DNA of 64,000 nucleotides from Mesorhizobium sp. (lineage in GTDB: Bacteria; Pseudomonadota; Alphaproteobacteria; Rhizobiales; Rhizobiaceae): positions 186,001 to 250,000 of the forward strand of contig SAJS01000008.1 in assembly GCA_004017535.1 (NCBI GenBank). The letters run 5' to 3'. Positions 8,375 through 17,660 of this stretch are shown in pieces (the stretch's first letter is position 1; every line of letters begins with the position of its first letter). A model generated the notes under the pieces. It did no database searches and had not been told where the DNA came from. It worked only from the letters and a program-made list of their open reading frames with translations. Both the position numbers and the translations under genes were made by a program.

Positions 8375-11348
8375 GCTGGCGCCCTCCATCCGGATCGTAG
8401 AATACGGGATTGCAGAGCTCGACATCGTAGTCCTCGCCGCGCAGCGGATCATGCGCCAGCACGATCTCGCCGATGCGCTCGCGCCCGCGCTCGACGAGGC
8501 CGAGCCCGATCCACTGGTCGAGCACCGGCGAGAAACAGACCGAGGTGACATAGCCTTGGTCGTTCTCGGGGCCGGGCGTTTCGTCCTTCGGAATGATATG
8601 CGCGCCGGAGCGCAGGCGGCGCGCCTTGTCGGTCGGCTTGATGCCGACGACAACCTGCCGGCTTGGCGCGGTGAGCGCCTCGCGGCCGGCCATGACGCGG
8701 CCGACAAAGTCCTTCTTGGTCGACATCATCTTGCCGAGACCGAGATCGCCCGCCGTGGTGGTACCGTTGAGCTCGGGCCCGGCGACATGGCCCTTTTCGA
8801 TGCGCATCACGCCGAGCGCCTCGGTGCCGTAGGGCGTCACGCCGAATGGCTTGCCTGCGATCATCAGGTTGCGCGCCATCGCTTCGCCATAGCGCGCCGG
8901 CACCGAAATCTCGAACGCCATCTCGCCGGAGAAGGAGATGCGGAACAACCTTGCCTTCAGGCCGCCACGCAGCTTGACCTCGCGCGCGCCCATGAACGGG
9001 AAGCCGTCGTTCGACAGGTCCTCGGCCGGATCGATGATCTCCTTCAAGAGGTCGCGGGTCTTCGGGCCGGCGATCGAGAACTGCGCCCACTGATCGGAGA
9101 CCGACGTGAGCTGCACGTCGAGCTCGGGGAACAGAACCTGACGGCAGAATTCGAGATGCTGCATCACCAGTCCGGCTTTGGCCGTCGTGGTGGTGAGGAA
9201 ATAGTGGTCCTCGGCCAGACGCGAGGTCGTGCCGTCGTCATAGACGATGCCGTCCTCGCGCAGCATCAGCCCGTAGCGCGCCTTGCCGACGGCAAGGCTG
9301 GAGAAGGCGTTGATGTAGACACGGTCGAGGAAGGCGCCGGCATCAGGCCCGTGCACGTCGATCTTGCCGAGTGTCGAGACATCGCAGAAGCCGACGCCGC
9401 CGCGCACCGCCTTGACCTCGCGCGTCACCGATTCCAGCCAGTCTTTCTCGCCGGGGCGCGGATACCACTGCGCGCGCTTCCACAGGCCGGTGTCGACGAA
9501 GATGGCGCCCTGTTCGGCAGCCCAGTGATGCGAGGGCGTCAGCCGCGTCGCATGGAAATTCTCGTCGCGGTGATGGCCGGCGAAGGCACCGATGGCGACG
9601 GGCACGTAAGGCGGCCGGTAGATCGTCGTGCCCGTCTCCGGGATCGACTTGCCGCTGACCGCCGCCATGATGGCGAGGCCGGCGACATTCGAGGTCTTGC
9701 CCTGGTCGGTCGCCATGCCGAGCGTGGTGTAGCGCTTCAGATGTTCGACCGATTGAAAACCCTCGCGCTGCGCCAGCTCGACATCGGAAGCCGTGACGTC
9801 ATGCTGCTGGTCGACGAAGGCCTTGCACTTGCCGGCGACATGCCAGAGCGGCGTTAGCGAGAAAGCCGCGTCGTCGGCGACTGGCATCGAGCCGATATTG
9901 CCGCTGCGTCCGGCATCACGTGCGGCGGCAGCGCCGGCTTCGAACCCTTCGCGCAGGCAGGCGCCGAGACCGAAGGCGCCGTTGGCGGCGCCCGCGGCGA
10001 CCATGCCGGGCGGCGCGCCGTCCGGCACGAAGGCGGCGATGTCGTCGCGCCATTTCGGCCGGCCGCGATGATAGGAGGTAAGGCCGACCGCCGGGTTCCA
10101 GCCGCCCGAGACGGCGAGCCCGTCGGCCTCGACCTCTGCGCGCGCGCCGCCGGTCAGCGAGACGGAAATCTTGCGCACTCCGCCCTTGCCGCCTTCGACA
10201 GCGGAGACCGATCCGTGCAGCACCGGGAAGCCGCCCTTGCTGGCAAGCGAGCGATGCGCCGGCGAAACGTCCGCCCGCGCATCGATCACGGCGGCTACTT
10301 GCAACCCGGCGGCGATTGCCGTGTCGGCCGTGCGCCAGCCATCTTCATTGTTGGTGAAGAGCGCGATGCGCCTGGCCGGCGCGGCCGCGTAGCGGTTGAT
10401 ATAGCTGCGCATGGCCGACGCCATCATCACGCCCGGCGTGTCGTTGCCGGCAAAGACGATGGGACGTTCGATCGCGCCGGCGGCAACCACGCAGCGCTTG
10501 GCCACGATCCGCCACAGCCGCTGCCGCACCTGATGCTCCGGCGGCACCGGCAGATGGTCATTGACGCGCTCGATCGCGCCATAGGTGCCGCCGTCGTAGA
10601 CGCCGAACAGGGATGTGCGCGTCATGATGCGCACATCCGGCATCGCCTCAAGTTCCGCAACCGCGCGCGCGACCCATTCAGCTGCGGGCAGCCCGTCGAT
10701 CGTGCCGCCATCGGCAAGCAGCCGCCCGCCAAGGACGAAATCCTCCTCGCACAGGATGACGCGCGCGCCGCTGCGTGCCGCGGCGAGGGCCGCGGCCAGA
10801 CCGGCCGGCCCGGAACCCGCGATCACCACGTCGCAATGTGCCCAGGCCTTGTCGTAGTGGTCGGGGTCGGAAACGCCAGAGGCGCGACCGAGGCCGGCGG
10901 CGCGGCGGATCGCCGGCTCGTAGATCGCTTCCCAGAACTTCGCCGGCCACATGAAGGTCTTGTAGTAGAAGCCGGCGACGAAGATCGGCGCGAACAGCTG
11001 GTTAACCGACATCACGTCGAAATTGAGCGACGGCCAGCGGTTCTGGCTGGCGGCTTCCAGGCCCTCATAGAGCTCGGCCGTCGTCGCCTTGGTGTTCGGC
11101 TCGCGCCTGGCGCCGCTGCGCAATTCGACCAGCGCGTTGGGCTCTTCCGAGCCGGCGGTCAGGATGCCGCGCGGGCGATGGTACTTGAACGAGCGGCCGA
11201 CGAGCCTGACGCCGTTGGCGACCAGCGCGGAAGCCAGCGTGTCGCCTTTAAAGCCCAAAAAATTCTTGCCGTCGAAACGGAAGCTGAGCGCGGTCGAGCG
11301 GTCGATGAGGCCGCCGGATGTGAGACGGTTTGCCTGATCGCCGGCCAT
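8367..11348 (-). CDS. mgdC: N-methylglutamate dehydrogenase alpha subunit (sarcosine oxidase alpha-like)
   Basis: A 993-residue SoxA-type large subunit. Domains in order are: an N-terminal ferredoxin-like region without cluster cysteines (FKGDTLASALVANGVRLVGR, residues about 25-95); an FAD/NAD-binding Rossmann domain (CDVVIAGSGPAGLAAALAAA, about 170-190); a CAAGAIERPIVFAGNDTPG block; and a C-terminal GcvT-like tetrahydrofolate-binding domain from about 600 (GFCDVSTLGKIDVHGPDAG). The heterotetramer oxidises the N-methyl group and passes it to folate as methylene-tetrahydrofolate. The ATG at 11348 overlaps the mgdB stop in a TGATG junction, which points to translational coupling; a GTG one codon earlier is less likely. 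Family members act on sarcosine or N-methylglutamate. The mgs and gmaS neighbours favour the latter. Confidence 0.9.
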   Translation of the reverse strand: MAGDQANRLTSGGLIDRSTALSFRFDGKNFLGFKGDTLASALVANGVRLVGRSFKYHRPRGILTAGSEEPNALVELRSGARREPNTKATTAELYEGLEAASQNRWPSLNFDVMSVNQLFAPIFVAGFYYKTFMWPAKFWEAIYEPAIRRAAGLGRASGVSDPDHYDKAWAHCDVVIAGSGPAGLAAALAAARSGARVILCEEDFVLGGRLLADGGTIDGLPAAEWVARAVAELEAMPDVRIMTRTSLFGVYDGGTYGAIERVNDHLPVPPEHQVRQRLWRIVAKRCVVAAGAIERPIVFAGNDTPGVMMASAMRSYINRYAAAPARRIALFTNNEDGWRTADTAIAAGLQVAAVIDARADVSPAHRSLASKGGFPVLHGSVSAVEGGKGGVRKISVSLTGGARAEVEADGLAVSGGWNPAVGLTSYHRGRPKWRDDIAAFVPDGAPPGMVAAGAANGAFGLGACLREGFEAGAAAARDAGRSGNIGSMPVADDAAFSLTPLWHVAGKCKAFVDQQHDVTASDVELAQREGFQSVEHLKRYTTLGMATDQGKTSNVAGLAIMAAVSGKSIPETGTTIYRPPYVPVAIGAFAGHHRDENFHATRLTPSHHWAAEQGAIFVDTGLWKRAQWYPRPGEKDWLESVTREVKAVRGGVGFCDVSTLGKIDVHGPDAGAFLDRVYINAFSSLAVGKARYGLMLREDGIVYDDGTTSRLAEDHYFLTTTTAKAGLVMQHLEFCRQVLFPELDVQLTSVSDQWAQFSIAGPKTRDLLKEIIDPAEDLSNDGFPFMGAREVKLRGGLKARLFRISFSGEMAFEISVPARYGEAMARNLMIAGKPFGVTPYGTEALGVMRIEKGHVAGPELNGTTTAGDLGLGKMMSTKKDFVGRVMAGREALTAPSRQVVVGIKPTDKARRLRSGAHIIPKDETPGPENDQGYVTSVCFSPVLDQWIGLGLVERGRERIGEIVLAHDPLRGEDYDVELCNPVFYDPDGGRQRG

Positions 11349-11623
11349 CACGCACCAACCTTGGCTGCGCCTGCGCCTGCAGCCGCCTCAACCGCCGAAA
11401 TCTCATGCGTCAGCGTGTTGCGCGTGACCTTCAGCCAGGCCCGGCAGCCGCCGCCGTGATACCAGTGCTCGCTCATCACGCCGGCGATGTTGTCGCGCAG
11501 ATAGACGTAGTCGTAGACTGCGTCCTCGCCGGCATCGGCCGCGGGACGTTGGGGCTTGGCGTCGCCGAGATAGGTGAACTCGCCGAGCTCGCGTTCGCCG
11601 CAGAAAGGACAGGTAATACGCAT
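11348..11623 (-). CDS. mgdB: N-methylglutamate dehydrogenase delta subunit (sarcosine oxidase delta-like)
   Basis: A 91-residue SoxD-family protein. Cys5 and Cys8 (CPFC at the N-terminus) together with the HWYHGGGC segment (His53/His56 and Cys60) match the structural zinc site of the sarcosine oxidase delta subunit. It has no catalytic role of its own and stabilises the heterotetramer. The gene lies between mgdA, with a 15-bp gap, and mgdC, with overlapping start and stop, in the usual B-D-A-G order of this enzyme family. Confidence 0.9.
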   Translation of the reverse strand: MRITCPFCGERELGEFTYLGDAKPQRPAADAGEDAVYDYVYLRDNIAGVMSEHWYHGGGCRAWLKVTRNTLTHEISAVEAAAGAGAAKVGA

Positions 11624-11638
11624 GGTCTTCTGGCGGCC

Positions 11639-12892
11639 TCAGTGCAGGTTCGGTTGGGCGCCCTGGCCCTTCTCGTCGATCATGGCGCCGCGCTGGAAGC
11701 GGTCGAGGCGGAAGCGGGCAGCCTCCTTGTGTGACTCGTCGCGCGCCAGAAGATGAGCGAAGACGAAGCCTGACCCCGGCGTTGCCTTGAAGCCGCCATA
11801 GCACCAACCGGCATTGATGTAGAGGCCGTCGACCGGGCTCTTGTCGATGATCGGCGTGCCGTCCATCGACATGTCCATGATGCCGCCCCACTGGCGTAAG
11901 AGCCGCACGCGGCCGATCATCGGGATCAGCGCCATGCCGCCTTCGCAGACATCCTCGACGACCGGCAGATTGCCGCGCTGGGCGTAGGAATTGTAGCCGT
12001 CTATGTCGCCGCCGAAGACGAGCCCGCCCTTGTCCGACTGGCTGACATAGAAATGTCCGGCGCCGAAGGTCATGACATTGGGCAAGAGCGGCTTGATCGC
12101 TTCCGACACGAAGGCCTGCAGCACATGGCTTTCGATCGGCAGGCGAAGCCCCGCCATCGCCGCGACACGTGAGGATGAGCCCGCCACCGCCATGCCGACC
12201 TTGCCGGCGCCTATCTTGCCGCACGACGTCTCGACGCCGGTCACCTTGCCGTTGGCGTCGCGCGTGAAGCCGGTGACCTCGCAATTCTGGATGATGTCGA
12301 CACCGAGCGCGCTCGCCGCATGCGCGTAGCCCCAGACCACGGCGTCGTGGCGGGCCGTGCCGCCGCGGCGCTGCAGCAGCCCGCCCTGGATTGGAAAGCG
12401 CGCATTCTCGAAATTCAGGAATGGCAGCATTTTGCGCAGCGCCGCCTGGTCGAGCAGCTCGGCATCGATGCCGTTGATGCGCATCGTGTTGCCCCGCCGG
12501 GCGAAGGCGTCGCGCTGCGCGTCGGAATGGTAGAGGTTGAGCACGCCGCGCTGGCTGACCATCGCGTTGTAGTTGAGGTCCTGCTCCATCCGCTCCCACA
12601 GCTTCATCGACAATTCGTAGAAGCCGGTATTGCCGGGCAGGCCGTAATTGGAGCGGATGATGGTGGTGTTGCGGCCGGCATTGCCGGAGCCGATCCAGCC
12701 CTTTTCGAGCACAGCGACGTTGCGGATGCCGAACTCGCTGGCGAGGAACCAGGCGGTGGCGAGCCCGTGCCCGCCGCCGCCGATGATCACCACGTCGTAG
12801 CGATCCCTTGGCGCCGCATCGCGCCACGTAGGCTTCCAGTTCTTGTGGCCGGAGAGGGCGGCGCGGGCGAGCGAGAAGATCGAATATTTCAT
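11639..12892 (-). CDS. mgdA: N-methylglutamate dehydrogenase beta subunit (sarcosine oxidase beta-like)
   Basis: A 417-residue FAD-dependent DAO-fold subunit. The N-terminal dinucleotide motif VVIIGGGGHGLATAWFL spans about residues 34-50. The motif GGTARHDAVVWGYA contains His182, which corresponds to the histidine that binds FMN covalently in sarcosine oxidase beta subunits. The C-terminal INAGWCYGGFKATPGSG loop is also characteristic. This subunit holds the amine-oxidising site of the tetramer. The start at 12892 (MKYSIFSLARAAL) fits SoxB N-termini; the longer frame reaches into gmaS and was rejected. It sits 38 bp after gmaS, which supports N-methylglutamate as substrate. Confidence 0.9.
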   Translation of the reverse strand: MKYSIFSLARAALSGHKNWKPTWRDAAPRDRYDVVIIGGGGHGLATAWFLASEFGIRNVAVLEKGWIGSGNAGRNTTIIRSNYGLPGNTGFYELSMKLWERMEQDLNYNAMVSQRGVLNLYHSDAQRDAFARRGNTMRINGIDAELLDQAALRKMLPFLNFENARFPIQGGLLQRRGGTARHDAVVWGYAHAASALGVDIIQNCEVTGFTRDANGKVTGVETSCGKIGAGKVGMAVAGSSSRVAAMAGLRLPIESHVLQAFVSEAIKPLLPNVMTFGAGHFYVSQSDKGGLVFGGDIDGYNSYAQRGNLPVVEDVCEGGMALIPMIGRVRLLRQWGGIMDMSMDGTPIIDKSPVDGLYINAGWCYGGFKATPGSGFVFAHLLARDESHKEAARFRLDRFQRGAMIDEKGQGAQPNLH

Positions 12893-12930
12893 TGCGTCAT
12901 TCCGAGGCCGCTCACCCGCAACGCTGGACT

Positions 12931-14238
12931 CTAGATATCCAGCGTGTGGTCGCGTTCCCACTGCGTGAAGTGCGAAGCATAGGAATTCCATTCCTGCTGC
13001 TTCAGCTTTAGATATGCCGACGAAAATTCCTCACCCAGCGCCGCCTTGAGCGATTTGTCGTTGTCGAATTCGCGCAGCGCGTCGAGCAGGTTGAGCGGCA
13101 GTTTCGGCGCGTCCGTGACGGTATGGCCGAACTGATACATGTCGATGTCGTAGCGCTTGCCGGGGTCGGCCTTCGAGCGGATGCCGTCGAGGCCGGCCGC
13201 GATGATCACGGCCTGCAGGAGATAGGGGTTGGCGGCGCCGTCGGGCAGGCGCAGCTCGAAGCGTCCAGGTCCCGGCACGCGCACCATATGGGTGCGGTTG
13301 TTGCCGGTCCAGGTCACCGTGTTCGGCGCCCAGGTCGCGCCCGAAATGGTGCGGGGCGCGTTGATGCGCTTGTAGGAATTGACCGTCGGATTGGTGATCG
13401 CGGCAAGCGCCGAGGCATGCTTCATGATGCCGCCGAGGAAGTTCCTGCCCTTGGCGGACAGGCCGAGCTCTTCCGAATTGTCGGCGAACACGTTGGTCTT
13501 GCCCGTCTCGTCCCACACCGAGATATGCGCGTGGCAGCCATTGCCGGTCAAGCCCTGGAAGGGCTTGGGCATGAACGTCGCGCGCAGGCCGTGCTTCTCG
13601 GCGATCGACTTGACCATGAACTTGAAGAAGGAGTGCTTGTCGGCGGTCGCCAGGGCGTGATCGAAGGTCCAGTTCATCTCGAACTGGCCGTTGGCGTCCT
13701 CATGGTCGTTCTGGTACGGGCCCCAGCCGAGCGCCAGCATGTGGTCGCAGATCTCGGCTATGACGTCGTAGCGGCGCATCACCGCCTGCTGGTCGTAGCA
13801 GGGTTTCGAGGCTGTGTCGTATTCGTCGGAGATCGCCTTGCCGTCCGGCGAGATCAGGAAGAACTCGGCCTCGACGCCGGTCTTGACATGCATGCCGTCG
13901 CGGGCGGCTTCGTCGATCACCCGCTTCAGCGTGTTGCGCGGCGCCTGGTCGACGAGCTTGTCGTCCATCACGCAGGTGGCCGCCACCCAGGCGACGTCTT
14001 TCTTCCACGGCAATTGGATGACCGAATCCGGGTCCGGCACCGCCAGCATGTCCGGATGCGCCGGCGTCAGGTCGAGCCATGTCGCGAAACCGGCAAAGCC
14101 GGCGCCGTCCTTCTGCATGTCCGTGATTGCCTGCGCCGGCACCAGCTTTGCACGCTGGCCACTGAACAGGTCGGTGTAGGAGATCATGAAATATTTGACG
14201 CCGTTCTCCTTGGCGAATGCGGCGAGATCGTTCCCCAT
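12931..14238 (-). CDS. gmaS: Gamma-glutamylmethylamide synthetase (GlnT-type glutamine synthetase)
   Basis: A 435-residue member of the glutamine synthetase superfamily, the group once called GlnT. GmaS ligates methylamine to glutamate with ATP, giving gamma-glutamylmethylamide, the first step of the N-methylglutamate route. Catalytic-domain motifs are VEAEFFLISPDG (metal ligand), NGQFEMNW, GLTGNGCHAHISVWD, and NNRTHMVRVPGPGRFELRLP for ATP and glutamate binding. It lies between mgsC and mgdA, the pathway order known from methylotrophs and marine bacteria. A plain glutamine synthetase is the alternative, but a housekeeping GlnA would not normally sit inside mgs-mgd. The methionine and codon context at 14238 is unambiguous. 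Confidence 0.9.
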   Translation of the reverse strand: MGNDLAAFAKENGVKYFMISYTDLFSGQRAKLVPAQAITDMQKDGAGFAGFATWLDLTPAHPDMLAVPDPDSVIQLPWKKDVAWVAATCVMDDKLVDQAPRNTLKRVIDEAARDGMHVKTGVEAEFFLISPDGKAISDEYDTASKPCYDQQAVMRRYDVIAEICDHMLALGWGPYQNDHEDANGQFEMNWTFDHALATADKHSFFKFMVKSIAEKHGLRATFMPKPFQGLTGNGCHAHISVWDETGKTNVFADNSEELGLSAKGRNFLGGIMKHASALAAITNPTVNSYKRINAPRTISGATWAPNTVTWTGNNRTHMVRVPGPGRFELRLPDGAANPYLLQAVIIAAGLDGIRSKADPGKRYDIDMYQFGHTVTDAPKLPLNLLDALREFDNDKSLKAALGEEFSSAYLKLKQQEWNSYASHFTQWERDHTLDI

Positions 14239-14274
14239 TATAGTTCCTCGCTTATGTGGGTCTTGGAAGTTGTC

Positions 14275-15603
14275 CTAGAAGCCGTTCTTCCCCGGTATCC
14301 AGTTGGTGCCGGCCAAAGGCACGCCGGCCATGGCGGCGGCTTCGATGGTAAGCGCAACGAGATCCTCGGGCTCGAGATTGTGCAGGCTGTTCTTGCCGCA
14401 GGCGCGAGCAATCGTCTGCGCCTCCAGCGTCATCACCTTGAGGTAATTCGCCAGGCGTCGTCCGGCCGCGATCGGATCGACCCGCTTCATCAGCTCCGGG
14501 TCCTGGGTGGTGATGCCGGCCGGGTCGCGGCCCTCGTGCCAGTCGTCATAAGCGCCGGCCGTGGTGCCCAGCGCATTGTACTCCGCCTCCCAGCGCGGAT
14601 CATTGTCGCCGAGCGCGACGAGCGCCGCCGTGCCGATCGACACCGCATCGACGCCGAGCGCCAGCGCCTTGGCGACATCGGCGCCGTTGCGGATGCCGCC
14701 GGAGATGATGAGCTGCACCTTGCGGTGCATGCCGAGGTCCTGCAGCGCCTGCACGGCCGGCCTGATGCAGGCAAGCGTCGGCTGGCCGACATTCTCGATG
14801 AACACTTCCTGAGTGGCAGCGGTGCCGCCCTGCATGCCGTCGATCACGACGACGTCGGCGCCGGCCTTCACCGCGAGCGCCGTGTCGTAATAGGGGCGGG
14901 CGCCGCCGACCTTGACGTAGATCGGCTTTTCCCAGTCGGTGATCTCGCGCAGCTCGAGGATCTTGATCTCGAGATCGTCCGGCCCGGTCCAGTCGGGATG
15001 GCGCGAGGCCGAGCGCTGGTCGATGCCCTTGGGCAGCGTGCGCATCTCGGCGACGCGGTCGGAGATCTTCTGCCCGAGCAGCATGCCGCCGCCGCCAGGC
15101 TTGGCGCCCTGGCCGACGACCACTTCGATGGCGTCGGCGCGGCGCAGGTCGCGCGGGTTCATGCCGTAGCGCGAAGGCAGGTATTGATAGACCAGCGTCT
15201 TCGAGTGGCCGCGTTCTTCCTCGGTCATGCCGCCGTCGCCTGTGGTGGTCGATGTCCCGGCGATCGTCGCGCCGCGGCCGAGGGCTTCCTTGGCGGGACC
15301 GGAAAGCGACCCGAAACTCATACCGGCGATGGTGATCGGGATCTTGAGCTCGATCGGCTTCTTGGCATGGCGCGAGCCGAGCACCACCGAGGTGTCGCAG
15401 CGTTCGCGATAGCCCTCGAGCGGATAGCGCGAGATCGAGGCGCCGAGGAACAACAGATCGTCGAAATGCGGCAGCTTGCGCTTGGCGCCGGCGCCGCGGA
15501 TGTCATAGATGCCGGTCGCGGCCGCGCGGCGGATTTCGGAAAGCGTGTAGTCGTCGAAGGTCGCGGACTTGCGCGGCGTCGTGGGAGGATTGTGATAGGC
15601 CAT
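14275..15603 (-). CDS. mgsC: N-methylglutamate synthase subunit C (glutamate synthase FMN-domain-like, GlxD)
   Basis: A 442-residue protein matching the FMN-binding central/synthase domain of glutamate synthase as a stand-alone subunit. Landmarks are PITIAGMSFGSLSGPAKEAL, GQGAKPGGGGMLLGQKIS, VVVIDGMQGGTAATQEVF, and IISGGIRNGADVAKALALG. It would use FMN to transfer the methylamino group to 2-oxoglutarate, forming N-methylglutamate from gamma-glutamylmethylamide together with MgsA and MgsB. In non-methylotrophic rhizobia the same gene has been called glxD. The start at 15603 lies eight bases after the mgsB stop. Confidence 0.9.
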   Translation of the reverse strand: MAYHNPPTTPRKSATFDDYTLSEIRRAAATGIYDIRGAGAKRKLPHFDDLLFLGASISRYPLEGYRERCDTSVVLGSRHAKKPIELKIPITIAGMSFGSLSGPAKEALGRGATIAGTSTTTGDGGMTEEERGHSKTLVYQYLPSRYGMNPRDLRRADAIEVVVGQGAKPGGGGMLLGQKISDRVAEMRTLPKGIDQRSASRHPDWTGPDDLEIKILELREITDWEKPIYVKVGGARPYYDTALAVKAGADVVVIDGMQGGTAATQEVFIENVGQPTLACIRPAVQALQDLGMHRKVQLIISGGIRNGADVAKALALGVDAVSIGTAALVALGDNDPRWEAEYNALGTTAGAYDDWHEGRDPAGITTQDPELMKRVDPIAAGRRLANYLKVMTLEAQTIARACGKNSLHNLEPEDLVALTIEAAAMAGVPLAGTNWIPGKNGF

Positions 15604-15611
15604 TTCTGTCC

Positions 15612-16343
15612 TCAATACGCGTCGGCGTTGTCGATGTTGAAATTGTAGAGTTTGCGGGCCGAGCCGTAGCGCTTGAACTCCGATGCCTTGACGCCGGTGA
15701 CGCCGGCCTTGTCGAGCAGGCCCTGCAGCAATTCGATGTGCTCGGGCCGCATCTCCTTGGCGATGCAGTCGGCGCCGAGGCTCTCCACCTTGCCGCGCAC
15801 GAAGAGCCGCGCCTCGTAGATGGAATCGCCCAGCGCGTCGCCGGCATCGCCCAGCACCACCAGGTTGCCGGACTGCGCCATGAAAGCCGACATGTGGCCG
15901 ATATTGCCATGCACGACGATGTCGATGCCCTTCATCGAGATGCCGCAACGCGACGAGGCGTTGCCCTCGATGACCAGCAGGCCGCCGCGGCCGGTGGCGC
16001 CGGCATACTGGCTGGCGTCGCCCTTGATGACGATCGAGCCCGACATCATGTTCTCGCCGACGCCCGGGCCGGCCGAGCCATGCACGGTGATCGCGGCGCC
16101 GTCATTCATGCCGGCGCAGTAATAACCGACGCTGCCGCGTACATCGATGCTGACCGGCTGGTCGACGCCGACGGCGACCGAATGGCTGCCCTTCGGGTTG
16201 AGCACTTCCCAGGCGGTCTCGTTCGAACCCGGCGTGAGCTTGTGCAGCGCCTCATTCAATTCGCGCAGCGAATGTTGCGAGAGATCGAACACCCTCGCAT
16301 GGCCCTGGTCGCGCTCGGCCTTCGACATTGGGGTTGCCGGCAT
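15612..16343 (-). CDS. mgsB: N-methylglutamate synthase subunit B (GXGXG domain protein, GlxC)
   Basis: A 243-residue protein formed almost wholly of the GXGXG right-handed beta-helix domain that ends glutamate synthase large subunits. The repeated turns are visible in GSAGPGVGENMMSGSIVIKG, ATGRGGLLVIEGNAS and MKGIDIVVHGNIGHM. It probably acts as a structural connector between the amidotransferase (MgsA) and the FMN subunit (MgsC). The ATG at 16343 lies four bases after the mgsA stop and has GGGAG upstream; a second ATG at 16328 has no ribosome site. Confidence 0.88.
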   Translation of the reverse strand: MPATPMSKAERDQGHARVFDLSQHSLRELNEALHKLTPGSNETAWEVLNPKGSHSVAVGVDQPVSIDVRGSVGYYCAGMNDGAAITVHGSAGPGVGENMMSGSIVIKGDASQYAGATGRGGLLVIEGNASSRCGISMKGIDIVVHGNIGHMSAFMAQSGNLVVLGDAGDALGDSIYEARLFVRGKVESLGADCIAKEMRPEHIELLQGLLDKAGVTGVKASEFKRYGSARKLYNFNIDNADAY

Positions 16344-16347
16344 CAGT

Positions 16348-17244
16348 TCAATGCTCCCAGAAGTAAACGGTTGCGGGCTCGGGCTCCCAGACCCGCGCAT
16401 TGTCGATGCCGGGCAGCTTGGTCAGCGCGCGATATTCCGAGCCGAAGGCGACGTACTGGTCGGTCTCGGCCATCACGGCCGGCTTGCAGGCGATCGGGTC
16501 GCGCACCACGCCGAAGCCGTTCTTGGTGCCGACGACGAAGGTGAAGAATCCGTCGAGGTCGGAGAGCGTGCCTTCCAGCGCCTCGCCCAGATTCTTGCCA
16601 TGCGCCATCCGGTTGGAAAGATAGGCAGCGGCCACTTCGGTGTCGTTCTCGGTCTCGAACTTCATGCCGTCGCGGATCAGCTCGCGGCGCACATTGTTGT
16701 GATTGGAGAGCGAGCCGTTATGCACCAGGCACTGGTCGGCGCCGGTCGAGAACGGATGCGCGCCCATCGTGGTGACCGCTGATTCCGTCGCCATACGGGT
16801 ATGGCCGATGCCATGCGTGCCGGTCATGGAGCGCACGTGGAAGCGATCGATGACGGTCTCCGGCAGGCCGACCTCCTTGTAGATTTCAACCGCCTCGCCG
16901 GCGCCCATGATGCGGATGTCGGGCCTGAGCGTCTGCAGCGCTTCACGCGCGGCATCGACCTTGTCCGGCGTGGTCCTGATGACGGCGTGCGTCGAATTCA
17001 CCGCCACGCTCACCGGCGCGCCGATCGCCTTGGCGAGTTCGGCGTCGAGGCCGCGGAAATCGCGATCTGCCTTCGGCGACTGCACGGTGATCTTGGCTTC
17101 ATTGCCCGTGGCCGCGCCATAGATGGCGATGCCGGCGCTGTCCGGGCCACGGTCGCTGAGCGACACCAGCATCTCCGACAGCATGGCGCCGAGCTTCGGC
17201 TCCAGCGCCTTGTCCTTCAAGAAAAGTCCGACGATTCCGCACAT
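16348..17244 (-). CDS. mgsA: N-methylglutamate synthase subunit A (class II glutamine amidotransferase, GlxB)
   Basis: A 298-residue Ntn-type class II amidotransferase domain like the N-terminus of glutamate synthase. The start at 17244 places Cys2 (MCGIVGLF) at the N-terminus as the nucleophile after methionine removal; the longer frame would bury it. Other family residues are in SLSDRGPDSAG, GHTRMATES and VHNGSLSNHNN. It would hydrolyse gamma-glutamylmethylamide and channel methylamine to the FMN subunit. It heads the mgsABC-gmaS-mgdABCD run, with an 86-bp leader that includes an AT-rich dyad. Confidence 0.9.
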   Translation of the reverse strand: MCGIVGLFLKDKALEPKLGAMLSEMLVSLSDRGPDSAGIAIYGAATGNEAKITVQSPKADRDFRGLDAELAKAIGAPVSVAVNSTHAVIRTTPDKVDAAREALQTLRPDIRIMGAGEAVEIYKEVGLPETVIDRFHVRSMTGTHGIGHTRMATESAVTTMGAHPFSTGADQCLVHNGSLSNHNNVRRELIRDGMKFETENDTEVAAAYLSNRMAHGKNLGEALEGTLSDLDGFFTFVVGTKNGFGVVRDPIACKPAVMAETDQYVAFGSEYRALTKLPGIDNARVWEPEPATVYFWEH

Positions 17245-17310
17245 GCCAGCCTCCGGCGTTTTTTGGCTCTCAGATGATGTACTCAATGAGCGAGCCGAAT
17301 TCAATTGGTA

Positions 17311-17324
17311 TGAAAGAAATTTTC
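17311..17324. promoter_or_regulatory. AT-rich GAAA/TTTC dyad upstream of mgsA
   Basis: TGAAAGAAATTTTC lies in the 86-bp gap between the 109-residue membrane protein and mgsA. It resembles the boxes at 20731 and 25901 (GAAA-N4-TTTY), but the left flank differs. It is offered as a weak member of the proposed regulon motif and possible internal promoter of the mgs operon. Confidence 0.3.
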
Positions 17325-17330
17325 CTGTGG

Positions 17331-17660
17331 TTACATGTTGGGCGGCGCATCGCCTGCGGCACTGTCGCCGTCCGCGCCAACCTTGTGAACCCAGATCGCA
17401 TGGCGGATACGTGCGATCTTGTAGGCGTCGAGGATCGAGAAAGCATAGATCAGGAAAGCGCCGGCATGGCGGCCGATGAAGCTGGCGTCGGCCGGCGCCA
17501 GCTTCGTCGTGATCCAGCCGAGGATCACCATAAAGAACAGGAACTGCAGGCCGCGTACCGGCACGCCGAGCATGACGTGGCCGCTTGCCGGTAAAACGAC
17601 CGCCGCGCCGAGCACGAGATAGGGATTTATCGGGGCGGGGGTGGCGGTTCCGTCGTTCAT
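17331..17660 (-). CDS. Small membrane protein of the methylamine island (109 residues, unknown function)
   Basis: I do not recognise a named family. The protein has two or three hydrophobic segments, LVLGAAVVLPASGHVMLG, LQFLFFMVILGWITTKL and AGAFLIYAFSILDAYKI. It has a charged C-terminal tail. Its start overlaps the stop of the 229-residue gene upstream (ATGA), so the two are probably translated together and may form one complex. Position between the APC permease and mgsA suggests a role in methylamine uptake or in membrane handling of the pathway. That is inference from context only. Confidence 0.75.
   Translation of the reverse strand: MNDGTATPAPINPYLVLGAAVVLPASGHVMLGVPVRGLQFLFFMVILGWITTKLAPADASFIGRHAGAFLIYAFSILDAYKIARIRHAIWVHKVGADGDSAAGDAPPNM

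Noticed and set aside
7751-12892. Reading of the four sox-like genes as sarcosine oxidase for glycine-betaine breakdown
   Set aside because: No betaine or dimethylglycine demethylase genes are nearby, and the genes directly follow mgsABC-gmaS, so N-methylglutamate dehydrogenase is the better call. Sarcosine activity is not excluded.
13123-15648. 841-residue plus-strand ORF opposite gmaS and mgsC
   Set aside because: It spans two well-supported minus-strand genes and shows no domain; antisense shadow.
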